Part shown: positions 54,250 through 63,266 of the stretch, piece by piece
Position numbering within the stretch: position 1 is the first letter of the stretch
Layout: each line of letters starts with the position of its first letter
Assembly (NCBI RefSeq): GCF_001428485.1
Contig: NZ_LMHS01000001.1
Span: forward strand, 62,404 to 126,403
Reading direction: 5' to 3'
Origin: Microbacterium sp. Root180
Lineage (GTDB): Bacteria > Actinomycetota > Actinomycetes > Actinomycetales > Microbacteriaceae
DNA: 64,000 bases
The notes under the pieces: generated by a model
The model's database searches: none
What the model was told of the DNA's origin: nothing
The model's input: only the letters and a program-made list of their open reading frames with translations
Program-made: the position numbers and the translations under genes

Positions 54250-55233
54250 ATGGAGGGGTCCAGCGAAACCGGTGCGCCGCTCCGGGCCGACGGCGGCGTG
54301 CTGATCGTGCGCAACGCGGCGTCGGGGACGGCGGTGATCCGGTCCGATCCGGCCGCGACGTTCGCCGCGCGGGTGCCGGAGGCGCAGGTCCACGAGCTCG
54401 CCGAGGGCGAGGACCTCGCAGACGCCGTCGCCGCGGCGATGGAGTCGGATGCCGCACCCGCCGTGCTCGGGATCTACGGCGGCGACGGCTCGGTCTCGCG
54501 TATGGCAGACCTCGCTCGACGGTACGACCGGCCGATGCTCGCGATGCCCGGCGGGACGTTCAATCACTTCGTGCGCGCACTGGGGATCGAGAGCGTCGGC
54601 ATCGCGCTGGACGCACTCGAGGCCGGGTCGACCGTGTCGGTAGGCGTGGTCGAGGCGATCGCCGACGACGACGAGCCCCGGACGGTGCTCAACGTGGTCT
54701 CCGTCGGCGCGTATCCCGCGCTCATCGAGGAGCGCGAGCGTCGCAGCGACCTCGGCAAGTGGCTGGGCGGCGTCGCGGCGACGTGGGCGGCGCTGCGCAG
54801 CACCGAGCCGCTCACGATCGTGCTCGACGGACGCCGGGCGCGCGTGTGGTCGGTGTTCGTGAGCGCCGGGCGAAACGACCCCGAGCGCGTCGCGACGATG
54901 CAGCGGCAGGAAGCGGATGCCTCTGTCCTGGACGTCCGCGTCCATCACGCGCGGGGCTCGCGCGTGCGGGCGCTGGCCTCCCTCGCCTTCGGCAAGCGCA
55001 CAGCCGCAGTGCTGCGGGCCGTGCGCCTGTTCCCGCGCGACGCCGACATCGAGCGGCTCGTCGTACGCGAGCTGGACCTGCGCGTGACGCCGGCGCCGGG
55101 GCGCCCGTCGCTCTTCGTCCACGACGGCGAGCTCGAGGAGCGCGCGCCTGACGGCTTCCGGCTCCGCTGCCGCGCCGTGCCGGACGCGCTCCGGGTGTTC
55201 GCGCCGGGTGACCGCCCGCGCTCCCCATCCTGA
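54250..55233 (+). CDS. Diacylglycerol kinase-like lipid kinase
   Basis: A 327-residue soluble kinase of the DAGK catalytic family. The nucleotide-binding signature GIYGGDGSVSRMADL lies near residue 75, and PGGTFNHFVRALG follows. These proteins phosphorylate diacylglycerol, sphingoid bases or phosphatidylinositol-type lipids at the membrane face. The C-terminal beta-rich domain ends in FVHDGELEERAPDGFRLRCR, also typical. Family B repeat and the leaderless promoter precede it; hairpin C overlaps its stop codon. Confidence 0.83.
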   Translation: MEGSSETGAPLRADGGVLIVRNAASGTAVIRSDPAATFAARVPEAQVHELAEGEDLADAVAAAMESDAAPAVLGIYGGDGSVSRMADLARRYDRPMLAMPGGTFNHFVRALGIESVGIALDALEAGSTVSVGVVEAIADDDEPRTVLNVVSVGAYPALIEERERRSDLGKWLGGVAATWAALRSTEPLTIVLDGRRARVWSVFVSAGRNDPERVATMQRQEADASVLDVRVHHARGSRVRALASLAFGKRTAAVLRAVRLFPRDADIERLVVRELDLRVTPAPGRPSLFVHDGELEERAPDGFRLRCRAVPDALRVFAPGDRPRSPS

Positions 55234-55286
55234 GTTGCCAAGACACGCCGTTCTCGCGTCGCGTGGACGGCGTGTCTTGGCGACTC
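55232..55286. repeat. Palindromic element C
   Basis: Arms TTGCCAAGACACGCCGT and ACGGCGTGTCTTGGCGA with one mismatch; 15-base centre. It begins inside the stop codon of the lipid kinase. A strong hairpin, probably a terminator, and similar in size to families A and B. Confidence 0.75.
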
Positions 55287-55325
55287 GGCTCGGAGAGGGC
55301 GTGGTGGCGTTAAGAGCGGAGACGC

Positions 55326-55358
55326 GGATGCCGCGACCCACGCGGGGCCGCGGCATCC
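55326..55358. terminator. Terminator-like hairpin between lipid kinase and mmsA
   Basis: GGATGCCGCG pairs perfectly with CGCGGCATCC around a 13-base loop, 12 bases past the mmsA stop on the minus strand. Confidence 0.55.
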
Positions 55359-55369
55359 GGTGTGCGCGC

Positions 55370-56902
55370 TCAGTCGTGCTGGGGGAAGCCCAGGTTCAGA
55401 CCGCCGTGCGAGGGGTCCAGCCACCGCGAGGTGACGGCCTTCTCGGCGGTGAAGAAGTCGAACCCATGCGGGCCGTACGCCTTCGCGTCGCCGAACAGCG
55501 AGGCCTTCCATCCGCCGAACGAGTGGTACGCGACCGGCACAGGGATCGGCACGTTGATGCCGATCATGCCGACCTGCACCTCGCGCTGGAAGCGCCGGGC
55601 GGCGCCGCCGTCGTTGGTGAAGATGGCCGTGCCGTTGCCGTAAAGGCTCGAGTTGATGATGCCGAGGCCGTCCTCGTAACCCTGGACGCGGACGACCGAG
55701 AGGACAGGGCCGAAGATCTCGTCCTGGTACACGGCCGAGGTCGTGGGCACGTTGTCGATCAGCGTGGGTCCGAGCCAGAAGCCGTTGGGGTCGCCGTCGA
55801 TCTCGACGTCGCGCCCGTCGACCACGACCGAGGCGCCGTCGGCGTCGGCGATGTCGAGGTAGGAGGTGACCTTGTCGCGGTGCTGTCCCGTGATGAGCGG
55901 GCCCATGTCGCAGCCGCGCATGCCGTCGCCCGTGCGCAGCGTCGCCATGCGCTCGGACACCTTCTGAACGAACTCGTCGGCGATGGTGTCGACCGCGAGC
56001 ACGACCGAGATCGCCATGCAGCGCTCGCCGGCCGAGCCGAAGCCGGCATTGACGGCCGCGTCGGCGGCGAGGTCGAGGTCGGCGTCGGGGAGGATCAGCA
56101 TGTGGTTCTTCGCGCCGCCGAGGGCCTGCACGCGCTTGCCGTGCGAGGTGGCGGTCTCGTAGACGTACTTCGCGATCGGCGTCGAGCCGACGAACGAGAT
56201 CGCCCGCACGTCGGGGTGCTCGAGCAGCGCGTCGACGGCCTCCTTGTCGCCGTGGACGACGTTGAGCACGCCGTCGGGGAGTCCGGCCTCCTTGAGGAGC
56301 GCGGCCATCCAGTTCGCGGCGGTCGGGTCCTTCTCGCTGGGCTTGAGGATCACGGCGTTGCCGGCCGCGAGCGCGATGGAGAAGAACCACAGGGGCACCA
56401 TGGCCGGGAAGTTGAACGGGCTGATGATGCCGACGACGCCGAGCGGCTGGCGCAGCGAGTACACGTCGATGCCCGTCGACACGTTCTCGGAGTAGGCGCC
56501 CTTGGTGAGGTGGCCGAGGCCGCACGCGAACTCGACGACCTCCATGCCGCGCGCGATCTCGCCGAGCGCGTCGGAGAGCACCTTGCCGTGCTCGCGGGTG
56601 AGGATCTCGGCGAGCTCGCCCTTGCGGGCGTTGAGCAGCTCACGGAACGCGAACATCACCGTCTGGCGCTTGGCGATGGACGCATCACGCCATCCCGCCC
56701 ACGCTTCGGACGCGACGTCCACCGCGGTGCCGACGTCGGCCGTCGAGGCGAACCGCACGCTCTTCTGCACGGTTCCCAGCGCCGGGTTGAAGACGGAGCC
56801 GGTGCGTTCGGAGGTGCCGGCCCAGGCGCCGCCGCCTACCCAGTGCTCGAGGATCGTCGTCGCGGACTGGTCGGTCCGCTCCAGGGTCGTCGTGTCGGTC
56901 AT
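55370..56902 (-). CDS. mmsA: CoA-acylating methylmalonate-semialdehyde dehydrogenase
   Basis: A 510-residue aldehyde dehydrogenase. It has the NAD site (FVGSTPIAKYVYE), the stretch KNHMLILPDADLDLA and the catalytic Cys295 in GFGSAGERCMAISV, which together mark MmsA, not ordinary ALDHs. MmsA turns malonate or methylmalonate semialdehyde plus CoA and NAD into acetyl- or propionyl-CoA. It lies behind an omega-amino-acid transaminase, which would make malonate semialdehyde from beta-alanine. AGGAA is close ahead of the ATG at 56902. Confidence 0.92.
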   Translation of the reverse strand: MTDTTTLERTDQSATTILEHWVGGGAWAGTSERTGSVFNPALGTVQKSVRFASTADVGTAVDVASEAWAGWRDASIAKRQTVMFAFRELLNARKGELAEILTREHGKVLSDALGEIARGMEVVEFACGLGHLTKGAYSENVSTGIDVYSLRQPLGVVGIISPFNFPAMVPLWFFSIALAAGNAVILKPSEKDPTAANWMAALLKEAGLPDGVLNVVHGDKEAVDALLEHPDVRAISFVGSTPIAKYVYETATSHGKRVQALGGAKNHMLILPDADLDLAADAAVNAGFGSAGERCMAISVVLAVDTIADEFVQKVSERMATLRTGDGMRGCDMGPLITGQHRDKVTSYLDIADADGASVVVDGRDVEIDGDPNGFWLGPTLIDNVPTTSAVYQDEIFGPVLSVVRVQGYEDGLGIINSSLYGNGTAIFTNDGGAARRFQREVQVGMIGINVPIPVPVAYHSFGGWKASLFGDAKAYGPHGFDFFTAEKAVTSRWLDPSHGGLNLGFPQHD

Positions 56903-56954
56903 GGTGTTCCTGCCCTCCAATGGGAAGCCCTCCTCGTGAGAGGACGCGCACGCG

Positions 56955-58271
56955 TCAAGAGAGGTCCTCTTCGACGCTCGTCAGAGCTTCATCGTAAATC
57001 GACATGGCCTGCGCCACTTCGTCGTCGGTGACCACGCACGGCGGCACCACGTGTATGCGGTTGTCGGCGGCGAACGGCATGAGGCCGCGCGACGACATCT
57101 CCTTCTTGAGCCGGCCGATGACGTCGGTGCCGACCGGCTCGCGGGTCGCGCGGTCGCTGACGAGCTCGATCGCCCAGAAGACGCCCTCGCCGCGCACCTC
57201 GCCGATGAGACGGTGCTTTTCGGCGAGGCCGGCCAGTGCGGGGCCGATGACGTCGTCGCCGATGCGGCGGGCGTTCTCGACGATGCCCTCGTCCTCCATC
57301 GCATCGATCGAGGCGATGATGGATGCCGCCGCCAGCGGGTGTCCGGAGTAGGTGAGCCCGCCCGGGAAGACGCGGTCGTCGAAGGTGGCCGAGATGGCGT
57401 CCGAGATGATCACGCCGCCCACGGGCACGTAGCCGGAGTTGACGCCCTTGGCGAAGGTGATGAGGTCGGGGACGACGTCGTAGCCCTCGAAGGCGAACCA
57501 GCGGCCGGTGCGGCCGAAACCGGCCATGACCTCGTCGAGGATGAGCACGATGCCGTAGCGGTCGCACAGCGCGCGCACGCCGGCGAGGTAGCCGGGCGGC
57601 GGCACGAGGATGCCGGCGGTGCCGGGCACCGACTCCAGCAGGATCGCGGCGATCGTCGCGGGGCCCTCGGACTGGATCACGCGCTCGAGGTGGTGCAGCG
57701 CGCGGGCCGACTCCTCCTCGGGAGTGGTCGCCCAGAACTCGCTGCGGTACAGGTAGGGGCCGAAGAAGTGCGCGTGTCCGCGGGAGTACTGGTTCGGCAT
57801 CCGTCGCCAGTCGCCGGTCGCGACGATGGCCGCGCCGGTGTTGCCGTGGTAGGAGCGGTAGGTCGACAGGACGGTATCGCGGCCGGTGTGGAGGCGGGCC
57901 ATGCGGATGGCGTTCTCGTTCGCGTCGGCGCCGCCGTTGGTGAAGAAGACCTTGGCGAACCCATCGGGCGCCTTGTCGAGGATGCGCTGCGCCGCGCGTC
58001 CTCGGACGAGGTTCGCCGTCGCGGGTCCGATGGTGGCGAGCTCGGCGGCCTGCGCCTGGATCGCGGCGACGACGGCCGGATGCTGGTGCCCGATGTTCAC
58101 GTTGACGAGCTGACTGGCGAAGTCCAGCATCCGATTCCCGGCGTGGTCCCACACGACGGTGCCCGATCCACCGGCGATCACGGGCAGATCGAGTCCTGCC
58201 TGCGCCGACCAGGAGTGGAAGACGTGGGCACGATCGAGCGACTTTGCCGTGGCGTCGAGGTCTTCGGGCAT
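56955..58271 (-). CDS. Class III omega-amino acid aminotransferase (beta-alanine type)
   Basis: A 438-residue PLP enzyme with Lys275 in LITFAKGVNSGYVPVGG, the Asp in ILDEVMAGFGRTGRW, and FFTNGGADANENAIRMAR. Very similar in motifs and order to the aminotransferase at 10983, but here followed by mmsA and next to a dihydropyrimidinase locus, so beta-alanine (or 3-aminoisobutyrate):pyruvate transamination is the likely reaction. AGGAAGG precedes the ATG. A terminator of the neighbouring operon stands just upstream, so this gene has its own promoter. Confidence 0.9.
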   Translation of the reverse strand: MPEDLDATAKSLDRAHVFHSWSAQAGLDLPVIAGGSGTVVWDHAGNRMLDFASQLVNVNIGHQHPAVVAAIQAQAAELATIGPATANLVRGRAAQRILDKAPDGFAKVFFTNGGADANENAIRMARLHTGRDTVLSTYRSYHGNTGAAIVATGDWRRMPNQYSRGHAHFFGPYLYRSEFWATTPEEESARALHHLERVIQSEGPATIAAILLESVPGTAGILVPPPGYLAGVRALCDRYGIVLILDEVMAGFGRTGRWFAFEGYDVVPDLITFAKGVNSGYVPVGGVIISDAISATFDDRVFPGGLTYSGHPLAAASIIASIDAMEDEGIVENARRIGDDVIGPALAGLAEKHRLIGEVRGEGVFWAIELVSDRATREPVGTDVIGRLKKEMSSRGLMPFAADNRIHVVPPCVVTDDEVAQAMSIYDEALTSVEEDLS

Positions 58272-58308
58272 GGCGGTCCTTCCTGTGGCGTGATCCCCCT
58301 AGCTACGC

Positions 58309-58340
58309 TCGTCGGTCGACGCTCGACGGTCAACCGACGA
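58309..58340. promoter_or_regulatory. Inverted repeat upstream of the transaminase gene
   Basis: TCGTCGGT and ACCGACGA form an eight-base inverted repeat with a 16-base gap, and on the minus strand a TTGACC lies within. It could be an operator for the transaminase-mmsA pair; no regulator gene is next to it. Confidence 0.35.
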
Positions 58341-58375
58341 TCGCAGTCGGGCACACCGCCTTGTCAGACGGAATG

Positions 58376-58410
58376 TCCGGTCGCACCCCTCTGGAAGGGG
58401 TGCGACCGGA
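58376..58410 (-). terminator. Strong terminator of the importer operon
   Basis: A perfect 15-base stem, TCCGGTCGCACCCCT with AGGGGTGCGACCGGA, and a five-base loop, 12 bases past the stop of the binding-protein gene. No T-run. Confidence 0.8.
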
Positions 58411-58422
58411 CGGGATGGCTGG

Positions 58423-59604
58423 CTACTGGCCGCCCTCGGTCAGGACGACGTCGATCGGCGTGTACTCGCCGCCGACCTCGACCCCATCCTCCGCGAGTTC
58501 GGCGAGAGCCTGCTCGATGTACTCGTTCGAGAAGGCGGATGCCGCGGGCTCGGTCGTGATGAGCTCGAGGCCGTCCTGGTTGACGGCCGAGAGCGCGCCC
58601 GCGACCGTCCTGTCCCACGCCGTCTGGTCGACCAGGCCGAAGTCGGCTCCGGTCCAGATCAGCTTGTTGACCTCGTTCATCTGCCACAGCTGATGCACGG
58701 GGCCGACCGGGAAGGCGGCTTCGGCGTTCGAGGCGATGTCGTAGACGATCTCGGCCGCCTCCTCGGGATTGTCGCGCGCGAAGATCCAGCCCTTCGTCAC
58801 GGCCTTGAGGAACCGCACCGCGGCGTCGGCGTAGGCCGGGTCATCCGCGAGGCGCTGCGTGTCGGCCCAGATGGCGTCCTGCAGCATGGCCCCCTCGGTG
58901 TCCTGGTACGACACGACGTCGAAGTCCTCGGGCTGGTACAGCTCGCCCGTGTCGGGGTTCACGACCTCGAGGATCTGAGCCCACTCGTTGTACGTCATCG
59001 CCTGGGCGGCGTCGACATCGCGGTCGAGCAGGGCGTTCATCGAGAAGTCCTGCGTCGTGATCGACACCGTGCTCGCGTCGAGGTCGTCCGCGGCCATGGC
59101 CGCGAAGATCTCCCACTCGTTGCCGAAGCCCCACGAGCCGATGCGCTTGCCCTCGAAGTCGGCGACCGACTCGATGCCGTCGCCCTTCCAGGCGACCTGC
59201 ATCGTGCCCGACTCCTGGAAGACCTGGGCGATGTCGGTCAACTCGACGCCGGTGGCCTCGAGCGTGCCGAGGACCTTCGGGACCCACGCGATCGCGAAGT
59301 CGACGTCGCCCGCGACGAGCGCGTCCTGCGGGACGATGTCGCCGCCGGACGGAACGATCTCGACGTCGTCGAATCCCTCCTCCTCGAAGTAGCCCTGCTC
59401 CTGCGCGACGTAGTAGCCGGCGAACTGAGCCTGCGGCAGCCACTGCAGCTGCAGCTTCACCGAGGTCAGCGGTTCGAAGTCCTCGCCGCCCCCTCCGTCG
59501 CCGCCGTCGCCGGAGTCCCCGGACCCGGAGCACGCGGCGAGTGCGAGCGCTGCGATCGTGAAGACGGATGCCACGGCGATGCCGCGTCTGGTGCTGTGTC
59601 TCAT
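58423..59604 (-). CDS. ABC transporter substrate-binding lipoprotein (NMT1/ThiY type)
   Basis: A 393-residue lipoprotein: signal and lipobox in AALALAACSGSG, a glycine/aspartate-rich linker, then the NMT1/THI5-like fold (VKLQLQWLPQAQFAGYYVAQ, then GYFEEEGFDDVEIVPSGGD, then GVELTDIAQVFQESGTMQVA). LQWxPQAQFAGYYVA is the family signature, seen in binding proteins for thiamine precursors and pyrimidine-like compounds. Here the dihydropyrimidinase nearby points to a pyrimidine, hydantoin or dihydropyrimidine ligand. Last gene of its operon, 55 bases behind the permease. Confidence 0.88.
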   Translation of the reverse strand: MRHSTRRGIAVASVFTIAALALAACSGSGDSGDGGDGGGGEDFEPLTSVKLQLQWLPQAQFAGYYVAQEQGYFEEEGFDDVEIVPSGGDIVPQDALVAGDVDFAIAWVPKVLGTLEATGVELTDIAQVFQESGTMQVAWKGDGIESVADFEGKRIGSWGFGNEWEIFAAMAADDLDASTVSITTQDFSMNALLDRDVDAAQAMTYNEWAQILEVVNPDTGELYQPEDFDVVSYQDTEGAMLQDAIWADTQRLADDPAYADAAVRFLKAVTKGWIFARDNPEEAAEIVYDIASNAEAAFPVGPVHQLWQMNEVNKLIWTGADFGLVDQTAWDRTVAGALSAVNQDGLELITTEPAASAFSNEYIEQALAELAEDGVEVGGEYTPIDVVLTEGGQ

Positions 59605-59659
59605 GCTGATCCTTTCGTGTGGTGCGTTTCTCTCGGTGTGGAGCTGACGGTGGAGGGGG

Positions 59660-60490
59660 TCAGTGGCGCGAACGCCTCGTCGCCAGCCGCTCCAGGAGCG
59701 AGGTGACGAGGAAGAACACGAGGCCGATGATGATGCCGCCGACGACGTACGCCCATGCGAGGGCGGCGCGCCCCGATTTCGCGTAGGTCGCGATCGCCGT
59801 GCCGATGCCGTCGGCGGGGCCGCCGAAGTACTCGGCGACGAGCGCCGCGATGACGGCCAGCGAGCTCGCGATGCGCAGGCCCGTCATCAGGTAGGGGAGG
59901 GCGGTGGGGAGGGTGAGGATGCGGAAGGTCTGCGAGCCGGAGGCGCCGGATGCGCGCATCAGGTCACGATGCACGGGCCGGGTCTGCCGGAGGCCTCGCA
60001 GCACGTTGACGAATACGGGGATGAACGCCGCGATCGTCGCGACCGCCTGCCGGCCGAACTGGCTCGACGCGCCGAACATCGTGTTGAGGATCGGCGTGAT
60101 CGCGACGATCGGGATCACGGCCAGCGCCGAGATCAGGGGGGCGAGCATGCCGTCGATCGGCCGCGCGGCCGCCGCCAGCGCCGCGAAGAGGATCGCGAGG
60201 ATCGAGCCCGCGACGAGGCCGACGAGGGCGTTCGTCGCGGTCACCGCCATGTCCTCGGCGATGATCGGCCAGCGCAGCACGAACTCGGCGGCGATGGCGA
60301 CCGGACTCGGCAGCATGCGGGGCGCGGTGCCCGAAGCCACCCAGATCGTCCAGACCGCGAGGATGAGGAAGCCGACGATGATCGGAGCGACGATCCGCAG
60401 CCATCCGGGCAGCGGCTTCTCGTCGGAGGCGCCCGCCCGCGGCTTCCGGCCCGTCGGCGGCGGGAGGATCGTGGTCGCCGCGTCAGTCAT
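59660..60490 (-). CDS. ABC transporter permease (taurine/nitrate/pyrimidine type), subunit 1
   Basis: A 276-residue permease with six membrane segments. It has MLPSPVAIAAEFVLRWPIIA after the first helix and the EAA-like loop HRDLMRASGASGSQTFRILT. ATG overlaps the ATPase stop (ATGA). The operon has two different permease genes, which form a heterodimer. Confidence 0.88.
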   Translation of the reverse strand: MTDAATTILPPPTGRKPRAGASDEKPLPGWLRIVAPIIVGFLILAVWTIWVASGTAPRMLPSPVAIAAEFVLRWPIIAEDMAVTATNALVGLVAGSILAILFAALAAAARPIDGMLAPLISALAVIPIVAITPILNTMFGASSQFGRQAVATIAAFIPVFVNVLRGLRQTRPVHRDLMRASGASGSQTFRILTLPTALPYLMTGLRIASSLAVIAALVAEYFGGPADGIGTAIATYAKSGRAALAWAYVVGGIIIGLVFFLVTSLLERLATRRSRH

Positions 60491-61311
60491 CGCTCGTTCG
60501 CCCTCTCGATGCGGGTGCCGTGCAGCGCCTCGCGGACGGCGGTGACGCGGTCGAAGTAGGTGGGCGATTCGCGCAGCCCCTCGTCGCGCACCGAGCCCAG
60601 CCCCGTCGTGATGACGTCGGTGATGCGGCCCGGTCGCGGGCTCATGACGACGACCCGATCCGACAGGAAGACCGCCTCCGGGATGGAGTGCGTCACGAAG
60701 ACGACGGCCGCCCCCGTCTCGCCGGCGATGCGGGTCAGCTCGGACTGCAGGTACTCCCGCGTCATCTCGTCGAGGGCGCCGAACGGCTCGTCCATGAGGA
60801 GCAGCCGTGGCCGAGCCGCCAGGGCGCGGGCGATCGCGACGCGCTGCTGCATGCCCCCCGAGAGCTGGTCGGGGTAGCGGTCGATGAACTCGGTGAGCCC
60901 CACGAGCTCGGCGAGCTCCGTGACGCGCGCGGCGCGCTGCGCCTTGCCGCTGCCGTGCAGCTCCAGTGGAAGGCCGATGTTGGCGGCGACCGTGCGCCAG
61001 GGCAGCAGGCCCGCCTGCTGGAACGCGATGCCGTAGTCCTGATCGGCGCGAGCGCGAGACGCGGGCTTGCCGAAGATCTCGAGCGTGCCGCTGGTCGCCC
61101 CGTCGAGATCGGCGATGAGGCGCAGGAGCGTGGACTTGCCGCATCCGGAGGGCCCGATCAGGGAGACGAACTCGCCCTCGCCGACCTCGAGGTCGACCTC
61201 GGTGAGGGCGACGACATCGCCGGTCTTGGTCGGGAAGACCTTGCCGACGCCGGCGGCCCGCACGGCGGACCGGGCGGCGGCGCTCTCGTCGAGAGTGTGG
61301 GGAAGGGTCAT
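60487..61311 (-). CDS. ABC transporter ATPase (taurine/nitrate/pyrimidine type)
   Basis: A 274-residue ATPase. Walker A GPSGCGKST, Q-loop FQQAGLLPWRTV, signature LSGGMQQRVAIARAL, Walker B LLMDEPFGALD, H-loop VTHSIPEAV. The QxxxLLPW form of the Q-loop is typical of SsuB/TauB-like importers. ATG overlaps the second permease stop. It lacks a C-terminal regulatory domain. Confidence 0.9.
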   Translation of the reverse strand: MTLPHTLDESAAARSAVRAAGVGKVFPTKTGDVVALTEVDLEVGEGEFVSLIGPSGCGKSTLLRLIADLDGATSGTLEIFGKPASRARADQDYGIAFQQAGLLPWRTVAANIGLPLELHGSGKAQRAARVTELAELVGLTEFIDRYPDQLSGGMQQRVAIARALAARPRLLLMDEPFGALDEMTREYLQSELTRIAGETGAAVVFVTHSIPEAVFLSDRVVVMSPRPGRITDVITTGLGSVRDEGLRESPTYFDRVTAVREALHGTRIERANER

Positions 61312-62237
61312 GCCGGAGCTTCTCCTCTGCGGTAGTTGGCGAGCCCGAGCCCGATGACGGCGACGGATGCTGCGGCGATGAGGCCGAGCGCGATCGAGCC
61401 GAACGTCGGCCCCCACGGCGCAGCGGGGTCGCTGGAGGCCTGACCGGCGAGCTGGATGAGCATGCGTCCGATGCCGCCGCGCATGCCGATGGACACCTCG
61501 GCGACGACGGCGCCGAGCACCGCATTGGCGGCCGCGAGGCGCAGGGCCGGGAGCAGGTGCGGGACCGCTGCCGGCAGGCGCAGGCGCAGCAGGGTCGGCC
61601 AATACCCGGCGGCATAGCTCTGCATGAGATCGAGGTGGATGCGATCGGGGGAGGCGAGGCCTCGGAGCACGCCGATCGCGACGGGGAAGAACGCGAGGTA
61701 GGAGGCGATCACCGCCACCGACAGCCACTGCGGCCACGTTCCGCCGCCGCGGTCGATCTGGTTGCCGATCGCGTTCACCACCGGCGCGAAGGCGATGAGC
61801 GGCACGATCTGGCTGACGACGATCCACGGCAGCAGCCCCCATTCGACGAGGCGCCACCGCTGCATCACGAGACCGAGGATCGCGCCGACGGCGACCCCGA
61901 TGATCCAGCCGACGGCCGCGATGCCGAGGGTCACGAGGGCGGCGCTCGCGACGGACACCCACAGCGGCGGGGTCTCACCGCCGCTCGTCGGCAGGAACAG
62001 CCGCGTGACCATGTCCCACACATGGGGCATCGCGCGGTCGTGGGTGCGGGGGAGGATCATGACGCCCGATCCGGCTTCCCCCTCCACGGCGCCGATCACG
62101 ACGCCCTCTTCGGGACCGATGAACTTGTACAGCTCCCACAGCACGAGCACCGCGAACACGCCGAGAGCGCCCCAGCCGACGACGATCCACCCGCGCAGCT
62201 CGCCCTGTCGCCGGGCAGTCCACCCGATCGGCCTCAT
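61308..62237 (-). CDS. ABC transporter permease (taurine/nitrate/pyrimidine type), subunit 2
   Basis: A 309-residue permease. The first helix is at 20-38; a long extracellular stretch up to residue ~90 (with GVVIGAVEGEAGSGVMILPR) precedes five further helices, and the EAA-like loop is HLDLMQSYAAGYWPTLLRLR. The extended periplasmic loop is unusual for this permease type. ATG overlaps the LLM gene stop. Confidence 0.87.
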   Translation of the reverse strand: MRPIGWTARRQGELRGWIVVGWGALGVFAVLVLWELYKFIGPEEGVVIGAVEGEAGSGVMILPRTHDRAMPHVWDMVTRLFLPTSGGETPPLWVSVASAALVTLGIAAVGWIIGVAVGAILGLVMQRWRLVEWGLLPWIVVSQIVPLIAFAPVVNAIGNQIDRGGGTWPQWLSVAVIASYLAFFPVAIGVLRGLASPDRIHLDLMQSYAAGYWPTLLRLRLPAAVPHLLPALRLAAANAVLGAVVAEVSIGMRGGIGRMLIQLAGQASSDPAAPWGPTFGSIALGLIAAASVAVIGLGLANYRRGEAPA

Positions 62238-63250
62238 GTCTTGGCCGTCACGTGCGCCGAGAGCGCGGGGATGACCGTCTCGCCGTAGACGCGGAGGGTC
62301 TCCTCCTTGCTGTCATGCTGCAGGTATCCGGCGAACTGGGTGACGCCGAGCGCCCGCAGCTGCTCGAGCTTCGCGATGTGCTCCTCGGCCGTGCCGAGGA
62401 TGCAGAACCGCTCGACGATCTCGTCCGGCACGAAGTCGACGTGATCGTTGTCGGCCTTGCCGTGCGTGTTGTAGTCGTAGCCGTGGCGGCCCTCGATGTA
62501 CGCCGTGAGCGCCTCCGGGACCGCGCCGTGCTCGCCGTACTTCGCGACGATGTCGGCGACGTGGTTTCCCACCATGCCCCCGAACCAGCGGCACTGGTCG
62601 AGCATGTGCTGCCGATCCGCGCCGATGTACATCGGGGCGGCGACGCAGAACGAGATGGCGTCGGGGTCGCGACCCGCGGCGGCTGCGGCATCCTTCACCG
62701 TCTTGATCATCCACGCGGCGATGTCGACGTCCGCGAGCTGCAGGATGAAGCCGTCGCCCACCTCGCCCGTCAGCTTGAGCGCCATCGGCCCGTAGGCGGC
62801 GACCCACACCTCGAGCTCCGATCCGCGGCTCCACGGGAACTGCAGTGTCGCGCCTTTGTACTCGACCGCCCGCGAGTTCGCGAGCTCGCGGATCACGTGG
62901 ATCGACTCGCGCAGCTCGGCCATCGTCACCGGCTTGCCGTTGGTGACGCGCACCGCCGAGTCGCCGCGTCCGATGCCGCAGACGGTGCGGTTGCCGTACA
63001 TCTCGTTGAGCGTCGCGAAGACGGATGCCGTGACCGTCCAGTCCCGGGTGGCGGGATTCGTCACGAACGGCCCGACGGTCACCCGCTTCGTGGCGCCCAG
63101 GATCGCCGAGTGGATGACGTAGGGCTCCTCCCAGAGGAGGTGCGAGTCGAAGGTCCACACGTGGCTGAAGCCGTGGGCCTCGGCCAGCTGCGCGAGCTGC
63201 ACCGTTCTGGCGGCGGGCGGGTTGGTCTGGAGGACGACGCCGAAGTCCAT
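62234..63250 (-). CDS. LLM class F420-dependent oxidoreductase (TIGR03842-like)
   Basis: A 338-residue luciferase-like monooxygenase fold protein. N-terminal MDFGVVLQTNPPAARTVQLA, then THVWTFDSHLLWEEPYV-like segment (SHVWTFDSHLLWEEPY) and CGIGRGDSAVRV. The GIGRGDSA motif and overall length match the F420-dependent oxidoreductase group that travels with dihydropyrimidinase genes. It might reduce or oxidise a pyrimidine ring with F420 or FMN. AGGAG precedes the ATG; it follows the dihydropyrimidinase after 16 bases. Confidence 0.85.
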   Translation of the reverse strand: MDFGVVLQTNPPAARTVQLAQLAEAHGFSHVWTFDSHLLWEEPYVIHSAILGATKRVTVGPFVTNPATRDWTVTASVFATLNEMYGNRTVCGIGRGDSAVRVTNGKPVTMAELRESIHVIRELANSRAVEYKGATLQFPWSRGSELEVWVAAYGPMALKLTGEVGDGFILQLADVDIAAWMIKTVKDAAAAAGRDPDAISFCVAAPMYIGADRQHMLDQCRWFGGMVGNHVADIVAKYGEHGAVPEALTAYIEGRHGYDYNTHGKADNDHVDFVPDEIVERFCILGTAEEHIAKLEQLRALGVTQFAGYLQHDSKEETLRVYGETVIPALSAHVTAKT

Positions 63251-63266
63251 GATTCTCCTAGGTCCG

